DNA from: an uncultured Chitinophagaceae bacterium
GTDB lineage: Bacteria > Bacteroidota > Bacteroidia > Chitinophagales > Chitinophagaceae
DNA: 26,769 bases
Reading direction: 5' to 3'
Assembly (NCBI GenBank): GCA_946885665.1
Contig: CAMPGT010000021.1
Coordinates: 1 to 26,769 of the forward strand
Below the pieces are notes generated by a model. It was not told where the DNA came from. It searched no databases and saw nothing but the letters and a program-made list of their open reading frames with translations. The position numbers were made by a program, and so were the translations under genes. How positions within the stretch are numbered: position 1 is the first letter of the stretch; every line of letters begins with the position of its first letter. Positions 1 through 10,504 of this stretch are shown here, piece after piece.

Positions 1-1
1 C

Positions 2-823
2 TCCCCCGCCACCCGATTTCGTGCCGACAGCAACTTCGTTCGCGGACTTGTTAGGGCACTGCAAATCAAAAATTCTTTTTATTACCCTTTCGATTCGGTT
101 CGCACAGTGTCGCGTCAGTATGCACCGGACAGCGCCTTCAGGATCTTTACCTGGCAACTGAAAAAAGATGCATACGTTTACCTGCAAAAAGGCGCCATAC
201 AGATGAACACGGCCGACGGCCACCTGAAACTCTTCCCTCTTTTCGATTACTCCATGTACACCAACAAGCCCGGCGATTCTGTACGGTCGCCCAACAATTG
301 GATCGGCGCAATATATTACCGCATCGTTATGAAAGAACACCGCGGCAGGAAATACTATACCCTGCTGGGGTTCGACGACTTCAGCGTGTCGAGCAACAAA
401 AAATGGATAGAGGTGCTGACTTTCAACGAACGCAATGAGCCGGTATTCGGCGGACCGTTCTTTTCATTTAAGGAAGACACGGTGCGGCGCCCCGTACAGG
501 CCAGGTTTTGGATGGAATACAAAAAAGAAGCGAGCACCGTAATGAATTATGACCCCGACCTCGACATGATCGTTTTCGACCACCTGATATCTGAAACCGA
601 CGAACCGGAGAAGAAGAACACTTACATTCCCGATGGCACCTACGAAGGATTTAAATGGCAGAACGGCCAATGGCTGCATGTAGATAAAATTTTCGATTTC
701 CAGTTGCAGGACGGCCAGTTTCCGACAGACGAAAAAATTCGAGATGAAGAAGGGAACATCAATGAAAGGATACTGCAGGAACAATCCGAGGAAAACATAG
801 AAAAGGCCGAACAAAAAAAGTAA
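2..823 (+). CDS. Conserved hypothetical protein, 5' end outside window
   Basis: The reading frame is open from base 2 to the TAA at 821-823, giving at least 273 residues. A GTG at 107 could be called as a start, but the frame continues upstream with protein-like sequence, so the gene is more likely truncated by the window edge. The product is rich in aromatic residues (repeated YY, FW and WQNGQW-like patterns) and in charged residues, and its last 40 residues are strongly acidic and Gln/Lys rich, probably unstructured. I recognise no domain or catalytic motif, and no membrane segment is visible in the part shown. It converges on lepA with only a 12-base gap and no clear terminator between them. 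It resembles unnamed conserved Bacteroidota proteins, but I cannot assign a function. Confidence 0.75.
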   Translation, partial: SPATRFRADSNFVRGLVRALQIKNSFYYPFDSVRTVSRQYAPDSAFRIFTWQLKKDAYVYLQKGAIQMNTADGHLKLFPLFDYSMYTNKPGDSVRSPNNWIGAIYYRIVMKEHRGRKYYTLLGFDDFSVSSNKKWIEVLTFNERNEPVFGGPFFSFKEDTVRRPVQARFWMEYKKEASTVMNYDPDLDMIVFDHLISETDEPEKKNTYIPDGTYEGFKWQNGQWLHVDKIFDFQLQDGQFPTDEKIRDEEGNINERILQEQSEENIEKAEQKK

Positions 824-835
824 GTCGTTGACTAC

Positions 836-2629
<1,794 letters not shown>

Positions 2630-2647
2630 TGCCAGGCTCGTGCTGTT

Positions 2648-3583
2648 TTAAGCCGGCAAAAGTAACTCTTTTTCGGCGATCCATTGATTTCTTCCGTAGC
2701 CGCTGATCACATGTTTTTCACTGTGATAGGACGAACGGACGAGGGGGCCGCTTTCCACGTAATCGAGACCAAGTTCGTAACCTATTTCCCTGTATTCCCT
2801 GAATTCGTCGGGATGTACGAACCTCACCACCGGCAGATGCTTTTTGGTGGGTTGGAGATATTGTCCCAGCGTTACAACGTCCACGCCATGGTCGCGGAGG
2901 TCGGTCATGGCCTGGATCACCTCTTCTTTTGTTTCTCCGAGCCCCAGCATGATGCCGCTTTTTGTTCGCATGCCGCCTTCCTTGAGTGTTTTCAGCACTT
3001 CGAGGCTCCTGCGGTATTTAGCCTGGATGCGCACCTGGCGGGTCAGCCTTTCAACGGTTTCGATGTTGTGAGAAACCACCTCGGGTGCCGCCCCGATTAT
3101 GCGGTCGATATTTTCTTTCTGACCCTTAAAGTCGGGAATGAGCGTTTCGAGAGTAGTTTCCGGATTCAATGCTTTTACCGCCCTGATGGTGTTGAACCAG
3201 ATGATGCTTCCACCGTCTTTCAGTTCGTCGCGATCCACGGAAGTGATCACCGCATGTTTCACCTTCATCAGGTGAATGGCCTCGGCCACACGCTGCGGCT
3301 CGTCCCACTCCACTTCCGACGGACGGCCGGTGGCCACCGCACAGAAGCCACAGCTTCTTGTGCACACGTTTCCGAGTATCATGAATGTGGCGGTGCCTTC
3401 TCCCCAGCATTCACCCATGTTCGGGCAGTTGCCGCTCTCGCAAATGGTGTGAAGTTTATGTTTGTCAACCAGCGATCGTACATGTTTGTAGCTTTCGCCG
3501 ATGGGTAATTTGACTCTTAGCCAATCGGGCTTCTTGGGCCTTGCTTCCGATGGTATATTGCCGTTAACCTGTAGTTCGTCCAT
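2648..3583 (-). CDS. lipA: Lipoyl synthase, radical SAM
   Basis: LipA inserts two sulfurs into the octanoyl chain on E2 and GcvH proteins, forming the lipoyl cofactor needed by pyruvate and 2-oxoglutarate dehydrogenases. The 311-residue product has both iron-sulfur cluster motifs: Cys48, Cys53 and Cys59 in [12 protein letters not shown] hold the auxiliary cluster, and Cys74, Cys78 and Cys81 in CTRSCGFC hold the radical SAM cluster. The conserved C-terminal RSSYHSE segment, whose serine ligates the auxiliary cluster, is present. Length is normal. It sits between the secreted protein gene (24 bases upstream) and lepA (18 bases downstream) on the same strand, which suggests one transcript. A PDH subunit gene elsewhere in the window (24390-25376) belongs to a complex that would use its product. 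Confidence 0.98.
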   Translation of the reverse strand: MDELQVNGNIPSEARPKKPDWLRVKLPIGESYKHVRSLVDKHKLHTICESGNCPNMGECWGEGTATFMILGNVCTRSCGFCAVATGRPSEVEWDEPQRVAEAIHLMKVKHAVITSVDRDELKDGGSIIWFNTIRAVKALNPETTLETLIPDFKGQKENIDRIIGAAPEVVSHNIETVERLTRQVRIQAKYRRSLEVLKTLKEGGMRTKSGIMLGLGETKEEVIQAMTDLRDHGVDVVTLGQYLQPTKKHLPVVRFVHPDEFREYREIGYELGLDYVESGPLVRSSYHSEKHVISGYGRNQWIAEKELLLPA

Positions 3584-3607
3584 GCCGCAAAGTTCAGGAT
3601 AAAAAAT

Positions 3608-4438
3608 CTATTTTCTTTTTCCAAGCAGAATCGCCACATAAGCGTTGAAGAAAAACTGTTTGTCTTTATTGAATAACATTTGCGGGATCTTGTTGGCGTA
3701 ATATTCAGCGCTTAATCCCACTTCAATGGCAGTAACCGTTTCATTCAGACGTCCGTAATCAAAACGCATAGCAGTTTTGGCGTACACACCCGGCCGCACC
3801 TTCAACTCGCTCCACCCGCCCGAAATGCCTTTGGCCTTTACTTCGAGATAACCGCTGTCGATGATCTCGGGATAACGCGACGGAATAATGTCGCCCTGCC
3901 TGTTCTCGGCATCGATAATGTAGGGCTTCACAAGACCCAGCGCCAACCCGCCGCCATAAATCGCCGACACTGAGACGCCGTTTTTGTTGCCCTTTCCGCC
4001 AATCACCTGCTGCATAGCCGCACCAAACCTGGCCTGGTAGAACGTGTTCGTCTTTCCGAATGCCAGGTAATTCACACGCAGATGTCCGGGATCGAAAAAG
4101 CCCTCTCTTTTTTCTTTCGGATGTTTCTTTTCAGACAGTTCGAAATTGAAAAGTATCGACTTGCGGTTCGCTTTGAACTTGCCAAACTCGTATCCTATGC
4201 CATACCCGTCTGTGGCCAGCTTTACGCTGAATATGCTGTGCTTGTTATAAACAATTTCACCTTCTTCTTCCTGCCTGGCGAGTTCATTGAGCCGCTCGCG
4301 CTTCTCATCTCTCTTTTTCTCGCGCATTTCTTTTCTGGACAGAGGGGCATTTTGGCCGTCGCCGGAACCAGGAGCTTCCTGGGCACACAATGTACCCGCG
4401 ACAATTCCTGCCAGTAACGTTAGAACGATTTTCTTCAC
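3608..4438 (-). CDS. Secreted, probably outer-membrane-associated protein of unknown function
   Basis: The 276-residue product starts with a clear signal peptide: a Lys-Lys N-terminus, a hydrophobic core to about residue 16, and a likely cleavage after CAQ at 18-20. Residues 34-60 are extremely charged (alternating Arg/Lys/Glu) and probably helical. From about residue 62 the sequence alternates hydrophobic and polar residues with many Gly, Tyr and Phe, as in a small beta-barrel. I recognise no named family. It is the first gene of a run with lipA and lepA, so transcription of those two may begin in the 48-base divergent region upstream. Minus-strand TTTG at 4475-4478 and TACATTAA at 4449-4456 are a weak promoter candidate. 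Placement in the outer membrane is inference. Confidence 0.85.
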   Translation of the reverse strand: MKKIVLTLLAGIVAGTLCAQEAPGSGDGQNAPLSRKEMREKKRDEKRERLNELARQEEEGEIVYNKHSIFSVKLATDGYGIGYEFGKFKANRKSILFNFELSEKKHPKEKREGFFDPGHLRVNYLAFGKTNTFYQARFGAAMQQVIGGKGNKNGVSVSAIYGGGLALGLVKPYIIDAENRQGDIIPSRYPEIIDSGYLEVKAKGISGGWSELKVRPGVYAKTAMRFDYGRLNETVTAIEVGLSAEYYANKIPQMLFNKDKQFFFNAYVAILLGKRK

Positions 4439-4486
4439 CGGGAATGATTTAATGTAATCAACGTAAATTTAGGCCAAAAATACCGA

Positions 4487-4909
4487 ATGACATCAACAGT
4501 CACCTATGAAGGAAATCTCCGTACCGCTTGTGTGCATCTCCGTTCCGGATCGACCATACAGACCGACGCGCCCGTGGACAATAACGGCAAGGGCGAGCGC
4601 TTTTCGCCGTCCGATCTCGTGGCTACGGCCCTGGGCAGTTGTATGCTGACCATCATGGGCATGCGTGCCGTTGAAATGGACGTGGACCTTGCAGGTACAA
4701 GGATAGAAGTGGAGAAGATCATGAAACAGGAACCCCGCCGCATCAGGGGCATAAATTTAACATTTCATTTTCCTGAATCGCTGACGGTAAATGAACGCCA
4801 GCGTACCATATTACAAAGAGCTGCTGAATCGTGCCCGGTCATCTACAGCATCAATCCGGACATTGAATTGAACGTGAACTTCGGCTGGAAAGAGGAAGTC
4901 GCAAAATAG
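4487..4909 (+). CDS. OsmC-family protein
   Basis: The 140-residue product has the OsmC/Ohr fold signature. It carries two redox cysteines, Cys52 in ALGSCMLT and Cys116 in AESCPV, as in thiol-dependent peroxidases that reduce organic hydroperoxides. The FSPSDLVATALGSC segment is typical of the YhfA/OsmC-like branch. It differs clearly from the second OsmC protein at 18930-19343. It is transcribed away from the lipA run from a 48-base divergent region containing TAAATTTA at 4464-4471, one mismatch from the Bacteroidota -7 element. Its last 59 bases overlap the opposite-strand 3' end of the DUF2851 gene. The physiological substrate cannot be told from sequence. Confidence 0.93.
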   Translation: MTSTVTYEGNLRTACVHLRSGSTIQTDAPVDNNGKGERFSPSDLVATALGSCMLTIMGMRAVEMDVDLAGTRIEVEKIMKQEPRRIRGINLTFHFPESLTVNERQRTILQRAAESCPVIYSINPDIELNVNFGWKEEVAK

Positions 4910-6170
4910 CGTTCCCCACGGCACAGTCAAGACACCTTCGCCTGTCGCAATATTCGGATTTCAGTTCAAGCAACGACTGCGTATCGGATGCGTTTGCAAC
5001 TGCAATTCCCTGCGCAGCAAATCGTTTGGTGATGCCGTTCTTTTCTGCACGAAGCATCCTCATCCATTCGAGCGCTTTGATGCAATATTTTTCCTCCTTC
5101 CTGTATTCACCATAGGTAAACAGGAGCGGCACAATGCTGTTGATGATGATACTGTCGAGCATCGCACCACCTGGCTTCTTGACGTGGTACGCCGATGCCT
5201 CGTCAAACGTAAAATGGTGATCCCAAAATTCACTCGTCCCCACGTTCAACAGTCGTTTAACGGGCACCGGGCCGTCCTCCGTCAGCACTGCTGAAAAAAG
5301 GACCGAAATGTTTTCCACCAATGCCGACAGTTGCGCCAGCCGCACGGTTGGAAAACATGCGGGCCGCATCCTCAAAAAATGCACGGGCACATGAATGCCG
5401 CGAAGTGCATGTTTCTTCTTTAAAAAATCATGCTCCCGCTTCAGCACCTGAAAATATTCTTCTGCCGACTCCTGTTCGAGCAGGCCGCACTGCCCAAATA
5501 ATAACGCCTCCATCACTTGCCTGCGACTGCCACATTTTAGCAGCAGCGAATAGGGAATCGTGCGGGCCATTTCTTCAAACGCATCTGCATTGACTACCTG
5601 TCCAAAATTTCTGGCCAGCAACCACCACAAGGTTTCCTCCCAATGAAAATTGTTCCGCCCGAGCCATTGCACCAACGTCTTTGACCGCCTATGCAATCTT
5701 TCAAATAACAGCCTGTCCAGCCAGCCCTTCCATACCACATCGCCCGCTACGGACAACTGACCCTCACAGGGAACGAAACACCTGCTGTTCATCCAGTTTT
5801 GATATTGGTTGATCAGCAGCATCGGTATCCGGTGCTCCAGCGACAAAACGGGCAATCCCTTTCTTCCCTTGTCACCGCCACTGATTTTCCATACCACGTG
5901 TAAAATGACGTTGTCATAATTCGGATCGTCATCATGCGCGTGCCTTTGCCAATCAGAAGCATGAACATGCAGTTCTACGTTGCCCACCCATAAGTTGGTG
6001 CCGATCCTTATTCTTGCGTCCAAAAAATCAGGGCCCTGATGCACATTGAACGTACCCTGGTGAATCACGTGCAATTCTTCACCACATACAGTATGCAACC
6101 CGGTTTTGTTGAAATACTGAAATTGCCAGATATACTGCAATAGCCGCTCGTTCATATCCCTCATTGCCAC
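4851..6170 (-). CDS. DUF2851 family protein
   Basis: The 439-residue product matches the pattern I know for DUF2851, a family common in Bacteroidota with no established function. Features are an N-terminal NERLLQYIWQFQYF segment, a motif with QGPDFLDARI followed by WVGNVELHVHASDW, and a C-terminal Cys pair in CDRRRCLDCAVGN. The acidic and histidine residues in the GPDF/ELHVH region look like a nuclease or metal site, but that is inference. There are three in-frame starts; the Met at 6155 has an AGGGAT directly before it and may be the true one. The 3' end runs 59 bases into the convergent OsmC gene. It is the last gene of the five-gene run beginning with the protease at 10431. Confidence 0.85.
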   Translation of the reverse strand: MAMRDMNERLLQYIWQFQYFNKTGLHTVCGEELHVIHQGTFNVHQGPDFLDARIRIGTNLWVGNVELHVHASDWQRHAHDDDPNYDNVILHVVWKISGGDKGRKGLPVLSLEHRIPMLLINQYQNWMNSRCFVPCEGQLSVAGDVVWKGWLDRLLFERLHRRSKTLVQWLGRNNFHWEETLWWLLARNFGQVVNADAFEEMARTIPYSLLLKCGSRRQVMEALLFGQCGLLEQESAEEYFQVLKREHDFLKKKHALRGIHVPVHFLRMRPACFPTVRLAQLSALVENISVLFSAVLTEDGPVPVKRLLNVGTSEFWDHHFTFDEASAYHVKKPGGAMLDSIIINSIVPLLFTYGEYRKEEKYCIKALEWMRMLRAEKNGITKRFAAQGIAVANASDTQSLLELKSEYCDRRRCLDCAVGNAILRLPLSSRSSRSIQCPD

Positions 6171-6208
6171 ACGAAAATAGAGGAACGGCGAGCCAGTGCA
6201 ATGATGTT

Positions 6209-6766
6209 TTAACGGAAATCGTGCAGTGCTTTCACCACCCTGCTGACGGGTAAACCCATCACGTTGTAGAAGTCGCCGCGAATGCTTTTAATACCCGTCA
6301 CGCCTATCCACTCCTGTATGGCGTAAGCGCCGGCCTTGTCGTAAGGCTTGTATTTATCTATATAAAATTCGATCTGCTCGTTGGTGAGCTCATGAAAATC
6401 CACCGCCGTAGCGTCTGCAAAAGCAATCTCCTTTTCTCTATTTCGTATAACCACCCCCGTAATGACCGTATGCGTTTGACCGGACAGCTTCTTCAATGTT
6501 TCGATGGCTTCATTCCTGTTTTTCGGCTTGCCGATTATTTCTCCACCCAGCACTACCACCGTATCCGCGGCAAGCACCACCTGTCTGTTGGTACCCTCCA
6601 CAGCAAGCGCCTTGTTCCTGGCAATATGGATGGCGATGTCTTCTGCCGAAAGCGACGCGTCGTAACTTTCATCTGTTTCCTTCACCATTACTTTAAACGG
6701 TATCTCAGCCCACTCCAGCAACAGCTTTCTTCTTGGCGACTGCGACGCTAATATTATCTCCTTCAT
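6209..6766 (-). CDS. maf: Maf-like nucleoside triphosphate pyrophosphatase
   Basis: The 185-residue product is a full-length Maf/YhdE housecleaning enzyme that hydrolyses dTTP, UTP or modified nucleotides to monophosphates. The motif SQSPRRKLL (8-16) with two arginines, AADTVV with Asp68 as the likely general base, IGKPKN (79-83) and the YAIQEWIGVTGIKSIRGDFYNVMGLP block (148-173) are all present. Its ATG overlaps the stop of the upstream ubiA gene by four bases (ATGA), indicating translational coupling. The septum-formation role in older names is a historical label; the pyrophosphatase activity is the better supported function of the family. Confidence 0.95.
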   Translation of the reverse strand: MKEIILASQSPRRKLLLEWAEIPFKVMVKETDESYDASLSAEDIAIHIARNKALAVEGTNRQVVLAADTVVVLGGEIIGKPKNRNEAIETLKKLSGQTHTVITGVVIRNREKEIAFADATAVDFHELTNEQIEFYIDKYKPYDKAGAYAIQEWIGVTGIKSIRGDFYNVMGLPVSRVVKALHDFR

Positions 6767-7701
6767 AAATAAAAAAATACCATTGACAAAATACCGGCGA
6801 ACATCACCAGCTTTATCCAGTTGCTAAGGTTATGAAATTGCGGGGTTGTTTCGGCGCCATATAGTTTTTTAAGGGCTACCAGCAGGGGTGCAAGAACAAA
6901 CAGCAGGCAATAGCCGGCAACATACCACCACCGGAATTGCAGCACATAGGCAAATACAATCAGCAACGCGGCTGTGAGCACGGCCATCCATGTTCCGGCG
7001 AATAATTTCGAAACATGCACACCCCACACGATCGGCATGGTGCGGCATCCATACTTTCGGTCCCCGGCCATGTCTTCAATATCTTTTATCACTTCCCTCA
7101 CCAGGCAAATAATGAAGGCGAAGCCCGCATAGAGAAAAGTGAAGCGCAACAATTTTGATGCATACATAAATCCATATACTTCGGGATGCCTGATCATGCG
7201 GTAATGTGTTGCAAAGCCGATAACGAGCACCACCCATGCAGTGAGCAATGAGATGAGAATATTTCCGGTGAGCAATTTCTTTTTGAAAGTAGTTGAGTAC
7301 AACCATAGTGCAACCACGCAACCCATGTTCGCAAACCCGAGCCAAAATACGCCGGCCCTCCAGCCAACATACAACCCGATGAGCACGCCGGCAAAAGACA
7401 ATATCCAGTGCCAAATAATCGCCCACCGCCTTTTGATGATCCTGTCCACCACAATCCTGCCCGGCTTGTTGATCTTATCGATATTCAAATCGAAATAGTC
7501 ATTGATGATATAACCCGCGGCTGCAATCAGCACAGAAGAGAGGCACAGCAAAACAAAATATGTGGGCGACAACGCCGGAGAGGCTGATTGCGCCCTGAAC
7601 ATAGGAGTCACAATAAAATACTGGAACAGCACCTGAGTCAATACGATGAAGAGGAGATTCAAACCCCGGACCAACCTTAAAAAAGCAGCAATTATTTTCA
7701 T
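6763..7701 (-). CDS. UbiA-family prenyltransferase, geranylgeranylglycerol-phosphate transferase type
   Basis: The 312-residue integral membrane protein has about eight to nine hydrophobic segments and both aspartate-rich motifs of the UbiA superfamily: NDYFDLNIDKINKPGR (Asp68, Asp71, Asp75) and DIEDMAGDRKYG (Asp207, Asp210, Asp214). These bind the magnesium-diphosphate of the prenyl donor. Bacteroidota relatives are commonly labelled geranylgeranylglycerol-phosphate geranylgeranyltransferase, but the acceptor is not proven, and no menaquinone genes are nearby. The start is 40 bases after the kdsC-like gene, and the stop overlaps the maf start by four bases. Co-expression with a KDO phosphatase and a periplasmic protease hints at an envelope role. 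Confidence 0.9.
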   Translation of the reverse strand: MKIIAAFLRLVRGLNLLFIVLTQVLFQYFIVTPMFRAQSASPALSPTYFVLLCLSSVLIAAAGYIINDYFDLNIDKINKPGRIVVDRIIKRRWAIIWHWILSFAGVLIGLYVGWRAGVFWLGFANMGCVVALWLYSTTFKKKLLTGNILISLLTAWVVLVIGFATHYRMIRHPEVYGFMYASKLLRFTFLYAGFAFIICLVREVIKDIEDMAGDRKYGCRTMPIVWGVHVSKLFAGTWMAVLTAALLIVFAYVLQFRWWYVAGYCLLFVLAPLLVALKKLYGAETTPQFHNLSNWIKLVMFAGILSMVFFYL

Positions 7702-7741
7702 CTCCCAAAATGATATGCCGGTGAACGGATACGGTTAACAA

Positions 7742-8263
7742 TCAGCGGCTGGGAACATCTGTTTCAATTTCCCAGTGTCCGTTCAGCTTCATCACTTTCT
7801 CGACGACTTCTCTTACGCACCCTTTGCCGCCTTTTGCAGTCGCAATATAAGACGCCGTTTTTTTAATCTCCGGAACAGCGTCACTGGGCGCGCAGGGCAT
7901 TCCGGCTTCGCGCATGGCAAGATAGTCAGGAATATCATCGCCCATGAACAGCACCTCGTGCCTGGCAAGGTGATGATCGCTCACATATTGAAGCAAAGTT
8001 TTGCGCTTGTCATGCACATTCATAAAAATATCTGTGATGCCCAATTTTTTCAGCCTTGTTGTTACGGCTTGCGAATTGCCGCCGGAGATCACCAATATCC
8101 GGTAGCCTTTCTTTACGGCGAGCTGGAGGGCAAAACCATCTTTGATACTCATTCTTCTCACCTGCTCGCCATCATCGAACACATAAACGGTCCCGTCCGT
8201 AAGCACACCATCCACATCCAGCACGAACGTGGTGATCTGTTTAAACTGATCAATTAAATTCAT
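7742..8263 (-). CDS. KdsC-like HAD phosphatase (3-deoxy-D-manno-octulosonate 8-phosphate phosphatase)
   Basis: The 173-residue product is a cap-less HAD phosphatase of the KdsC class, which removes phosphate from KDO-8-phosphate during lipopolysaccharide core synthesis. The nucleophile motif LDVDGVLTDG has Asp16 and Asp18. ISGGNS (59-64) is motif II, Lys86 or Lys88 supplies motif III, and GDDIPD (108-113) is motif IV. The GGKGCVREVVE tail (145-155) is typical of KdsC, where it closes the active site of a neighbouring subunit. It lies 8 bases after the protease gene and 40 before ubiA. Related family members act on acylneuraminate or other sugar phosphates, so KDO-8-P is likely but not certain. 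Confidence 0.9.
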   Translation of the reverse strand: MNLIDQFKQITTFVLDVDGVLTDGTVYVFDDGEQVRRMSIKDGFALQLAVKKGYRILVISGGNSQAVTTRLKKLGITDIFMNVHDKRKTLLQYVSDHHLARHEVLFMGDDIPDYLAMREAGMPCAPSDAVPEIKKTASYIATAKGGKGCVREVVEKVMKLNGHWEIETDVPSR

Positions 8264-8271
8264 GAGGAAAC

Positions 8272-10431
8272 TTACTTCCTGTTAACGTAAACGAGGTTGT
8301 CCTGAACGATCATGTCGTCTATCACTTTCACAGACTCATCGAGATAGATGTCGGTACGCAGGTTTTTGATCCATTGCTTAAAGCGCTCAGACTTACCTTC
8401 ATCGTATGCCAGCCTTTTCAGATCTTCGGGCAGGGCCTCTACTTTCAGTTCTGTCTTTGTTTTATTAAGGCTGTCAATTTCTTTTACGCGCTGCCTGATC
8501 TCCTTCTGGTCCGCCTGGTACTTTTTCAGGTTCAGCGAGTACATCTTATCGTTCTCTTTCGCGAGCCACTCAGCGTTTTCTTTGATGACATTGAAAGCAG
8601 TATTTGTGTTTATCCTGGCGTTGCTGGCTTCCTTGATCGGCTTCAGATCAAGGCTGTAGCGCCAACTGCGGTAATCAGCCTTTTGAATTTCATCCCACGG
8701 CAATGCATCAGGATTATTTTTTTCGCGCAGCGGTGAATACTCGAGCACGTCGGGCAATGTGATGTCGGAGCTTACTCCTTTCAGTTGTGTTGAGCCACCG
8801 TTGATGCGGTAGAATTTTTGGAGCGTAAGCTTAATGGTTCCCAATTCGCTGTTGGGTTCGAGCATACCCATCGTTTTATCGAGGCCGATATTTCTTTGCA
8901 CTGTGCCCTTGCCGTAAGTGGTTGTACTGCCGATGATGATGCCACGGTTGTAGTCCTGGATGGCTGCGGCAAAAATTTCCGATGCCGATGCGCTGAATTC
9001 GTTCACCATCACGGCGAGCGGCCCATCATACAGAACTGTCTTGTCGCGGTCGCGGTAAACCTGTGGCTTGCCATCCCTGTCTTTTACCTGCACTATCGGG
9101 CCGTCTTCAATGAAAAATCCTACCATCTGCACCACATCATAGAGTGAACCACCTCCATTATTGCGAAGATCCATAATGATACCGTCCACTTTCTGTTCCT
9201 TCAGCCTGATCACTTCCTTTCGCACATCATCGGAACAGCGGGCGCCCTTGGGATTGTCGAAGTCGGCATAGAATTCCGGCAGGTATATAAATCCGATTTT
9301 TCCTTTTGGCGTATTGATAATGGCGCTGCGCGCAAAGGTTTCGTCCTGTACGATCTCATCGCGAATGAGCGACACTGTTTTGAGGCTGCCGTCTGCTTTC
9401 TTCAACTGCAGTCTTACTTCCGTGCCTTTTTTACCGCGAATGATCTTTACGGCATCTTCCACTAAAAAACCGGTGATGTCAACAGGTTCCTCGTTGCCCT
9501 GCCCAACTTTCATGATGAGGTCGCCGGCGGTGATTTCGCCCGACTTCCACGCAGGGCTGCCGGTTAAAAGTGTTGCGATCTTGATGTTGCCGTCTTCCTC
9601 GCGAAGAGAGGCGCCGATACCAAAAAAGCGGCCGCTCATTTGTTCATCAAAATATCTTTTTTCCAGCGGGGGAAAGAAGGTGGTATGGGGATCCATCGTT
9701 TCGGTGATGGTGTTCACATACGCGTTGAATGAATCCTCATCGTCGAACTTGGATTTCATTCTTTCGAACGACCGGTCCATGATCTTCGACACCCTGTCGC
9801 GAGCTTCTTTCTCCAGTTCGGTGTCGGATTTAACCGTTTGGCCGGCCTTGCCCTTATTCTTCTGTTTATCAGCGAGCAGGTCGGCATACCGTTCGAGAGT
9901 AAGGTATTTCATTCTCTTCTTCCAGGCATCTTTCTTCTCTTCACTGTTCGCGGGAAACTTTGTATCATCAGGATCAAAATTTGCGGTTTCGTCTTTTGTA
10001 AAGTCGAATGGCTTCACCAGCGCATCCTTGTAATATTGTTCACATTCGAGTATCCGTTTCTTGTAAATAACGGAAACGGCCGGCACGAATTCCACTTTGC
10101 CGCCGAGAATCTCATCGTCGAGAGAAGTTTCGAATTTCTTCTTCAGCTCGTCGATGTCGGACTGAAGAAAAACGTTTTTTTGAGGGTCAACTTTTTCGCC
10201 AAGATATTTGATGAAAATATCCTTCGAGAATTCGTCGTCAATATCTTTTGGGCTGTAATGGATCTGGGTGAGCATCTCACCGATGTTGTGCAATATCCTT
10301 TCATATTTCGTCGGGGGATTTCCGCCACCCCATCCAAGTGATCTGAATCCTACCACCAGGCCGGCGAACAAGAGTAAGAGAATAACGGGTAAAGATTTTC
10401 TGCTAAACATATAATCTAAAGCTTTTGACAT
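8272..10431 (-). CDS. Carboxy-terminal processing protease, Tsp/Prc type (S41A)
   Basis: The 719-residue product is the large Prc/Tsp form of the S41 proteases, which trims or degrades periplasmic proteins at their C-termini. It has an N-terminal membrane segment or signal (about 12-30), a helical N-domain, a PDZ domain (about 270-355), and the S41 core with DLRNNGGGSL. The likely Ser-Lys dyad is Ser482 in FSASAS and Lys508 in YGKGTVQ, spaced as in E. coli Tsp allowing for one inserted residue. A long charged C-terminal domain follows. The annotated start gives MSKALDYMF; Met8 at 10410 would place the hydrophobic segment closer to the N-terminus and leave room for the promoter-like TAATTTTG at 10437-10444. 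It is the first gene of the five-gene run. Confidence 0.96.
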   Translation of the reverse strand: MSKALDYMFSRKSLPVILLLLFAGLVVGFRSLGWGGGNPPTKYERILHNIGEMLTQIHYSPKDIDDEFSKDIFIKYLGEKVDPQKNVFLQSDIDELKKKFETSLDDEILGGKVEFVPAVSVIYKKRILECEQYYKDALVKPFDFTKDETANFDPDDTKFPANSEEKKDAWKKRMKYLTLERYADLLADKQKNKGKAGQTVKSDTELEKEARDRVSKIMDRSFERMKSKFDDEDSFNAYVNTITETMDPHTTFFPPLEKRYFDEQMSGRFFGIGASLREEDGNIKIATLLTGSPAWKSGEITAGDLIMKVGQGNEEPVDITGFLVEDAVKIIRGKKGTEVRLQLKKADGSLKTVSLIRDEIVQDETFARSAIINTPKGKIGFIYLPEFYADFDNPKGARCSDDVRKEVIRLKEQKVDGIIMDLRNNGGGSLYDVVQMVGFFIEDGPIVQVKDRDGKPQVYRDRDKTVLYDGPLAVMVNEFSASASEIFAAAIQDYNRGIIIGSTTTYGKGTVQRNIGLDKTMGMLEPNSELGTIKLTLQKFYRINGGSTQLKGVSSDITLPDVLEYSPLREKNNPDALPWDEIQKADYRSWRYSLDLKPIKEASNARINTNTAFNVIKENAEWLAKENDKMYSLNLKKYQADQKEIRQRVKEIDSLNKTKTELKVEALPEDLKRLAYDEGKSERFKQWIKNLRTDIYLDESVKVIDDMIVQDNLVYVNRK

Positions 10432-10436
10432 TGACT

Positions 10437-10444
10437 CAAAATTA
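10437..10444 (-). promoter_or_regulatory. Candidate -7 promoter element for the protease run
   Basis: Minus-strand TAATTTTG is a perfect match to the Bacteroidota -7 consensus TAnnTTTG. It ends only five bases before the annotated ATG at 10431. Either the mRNA is leaderless or translation begins at the second Met (10410). No good TTTG -33 element is seen at the expected spacing, so support is partial. Confidence 0.35.
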
Positions 10445-10504
10445 ACGATTTAAAGGTTGGCTTGTTGCGGGCGAAGGAAGGAATTAACAAGGTGTAGGGG
10501 GGGC

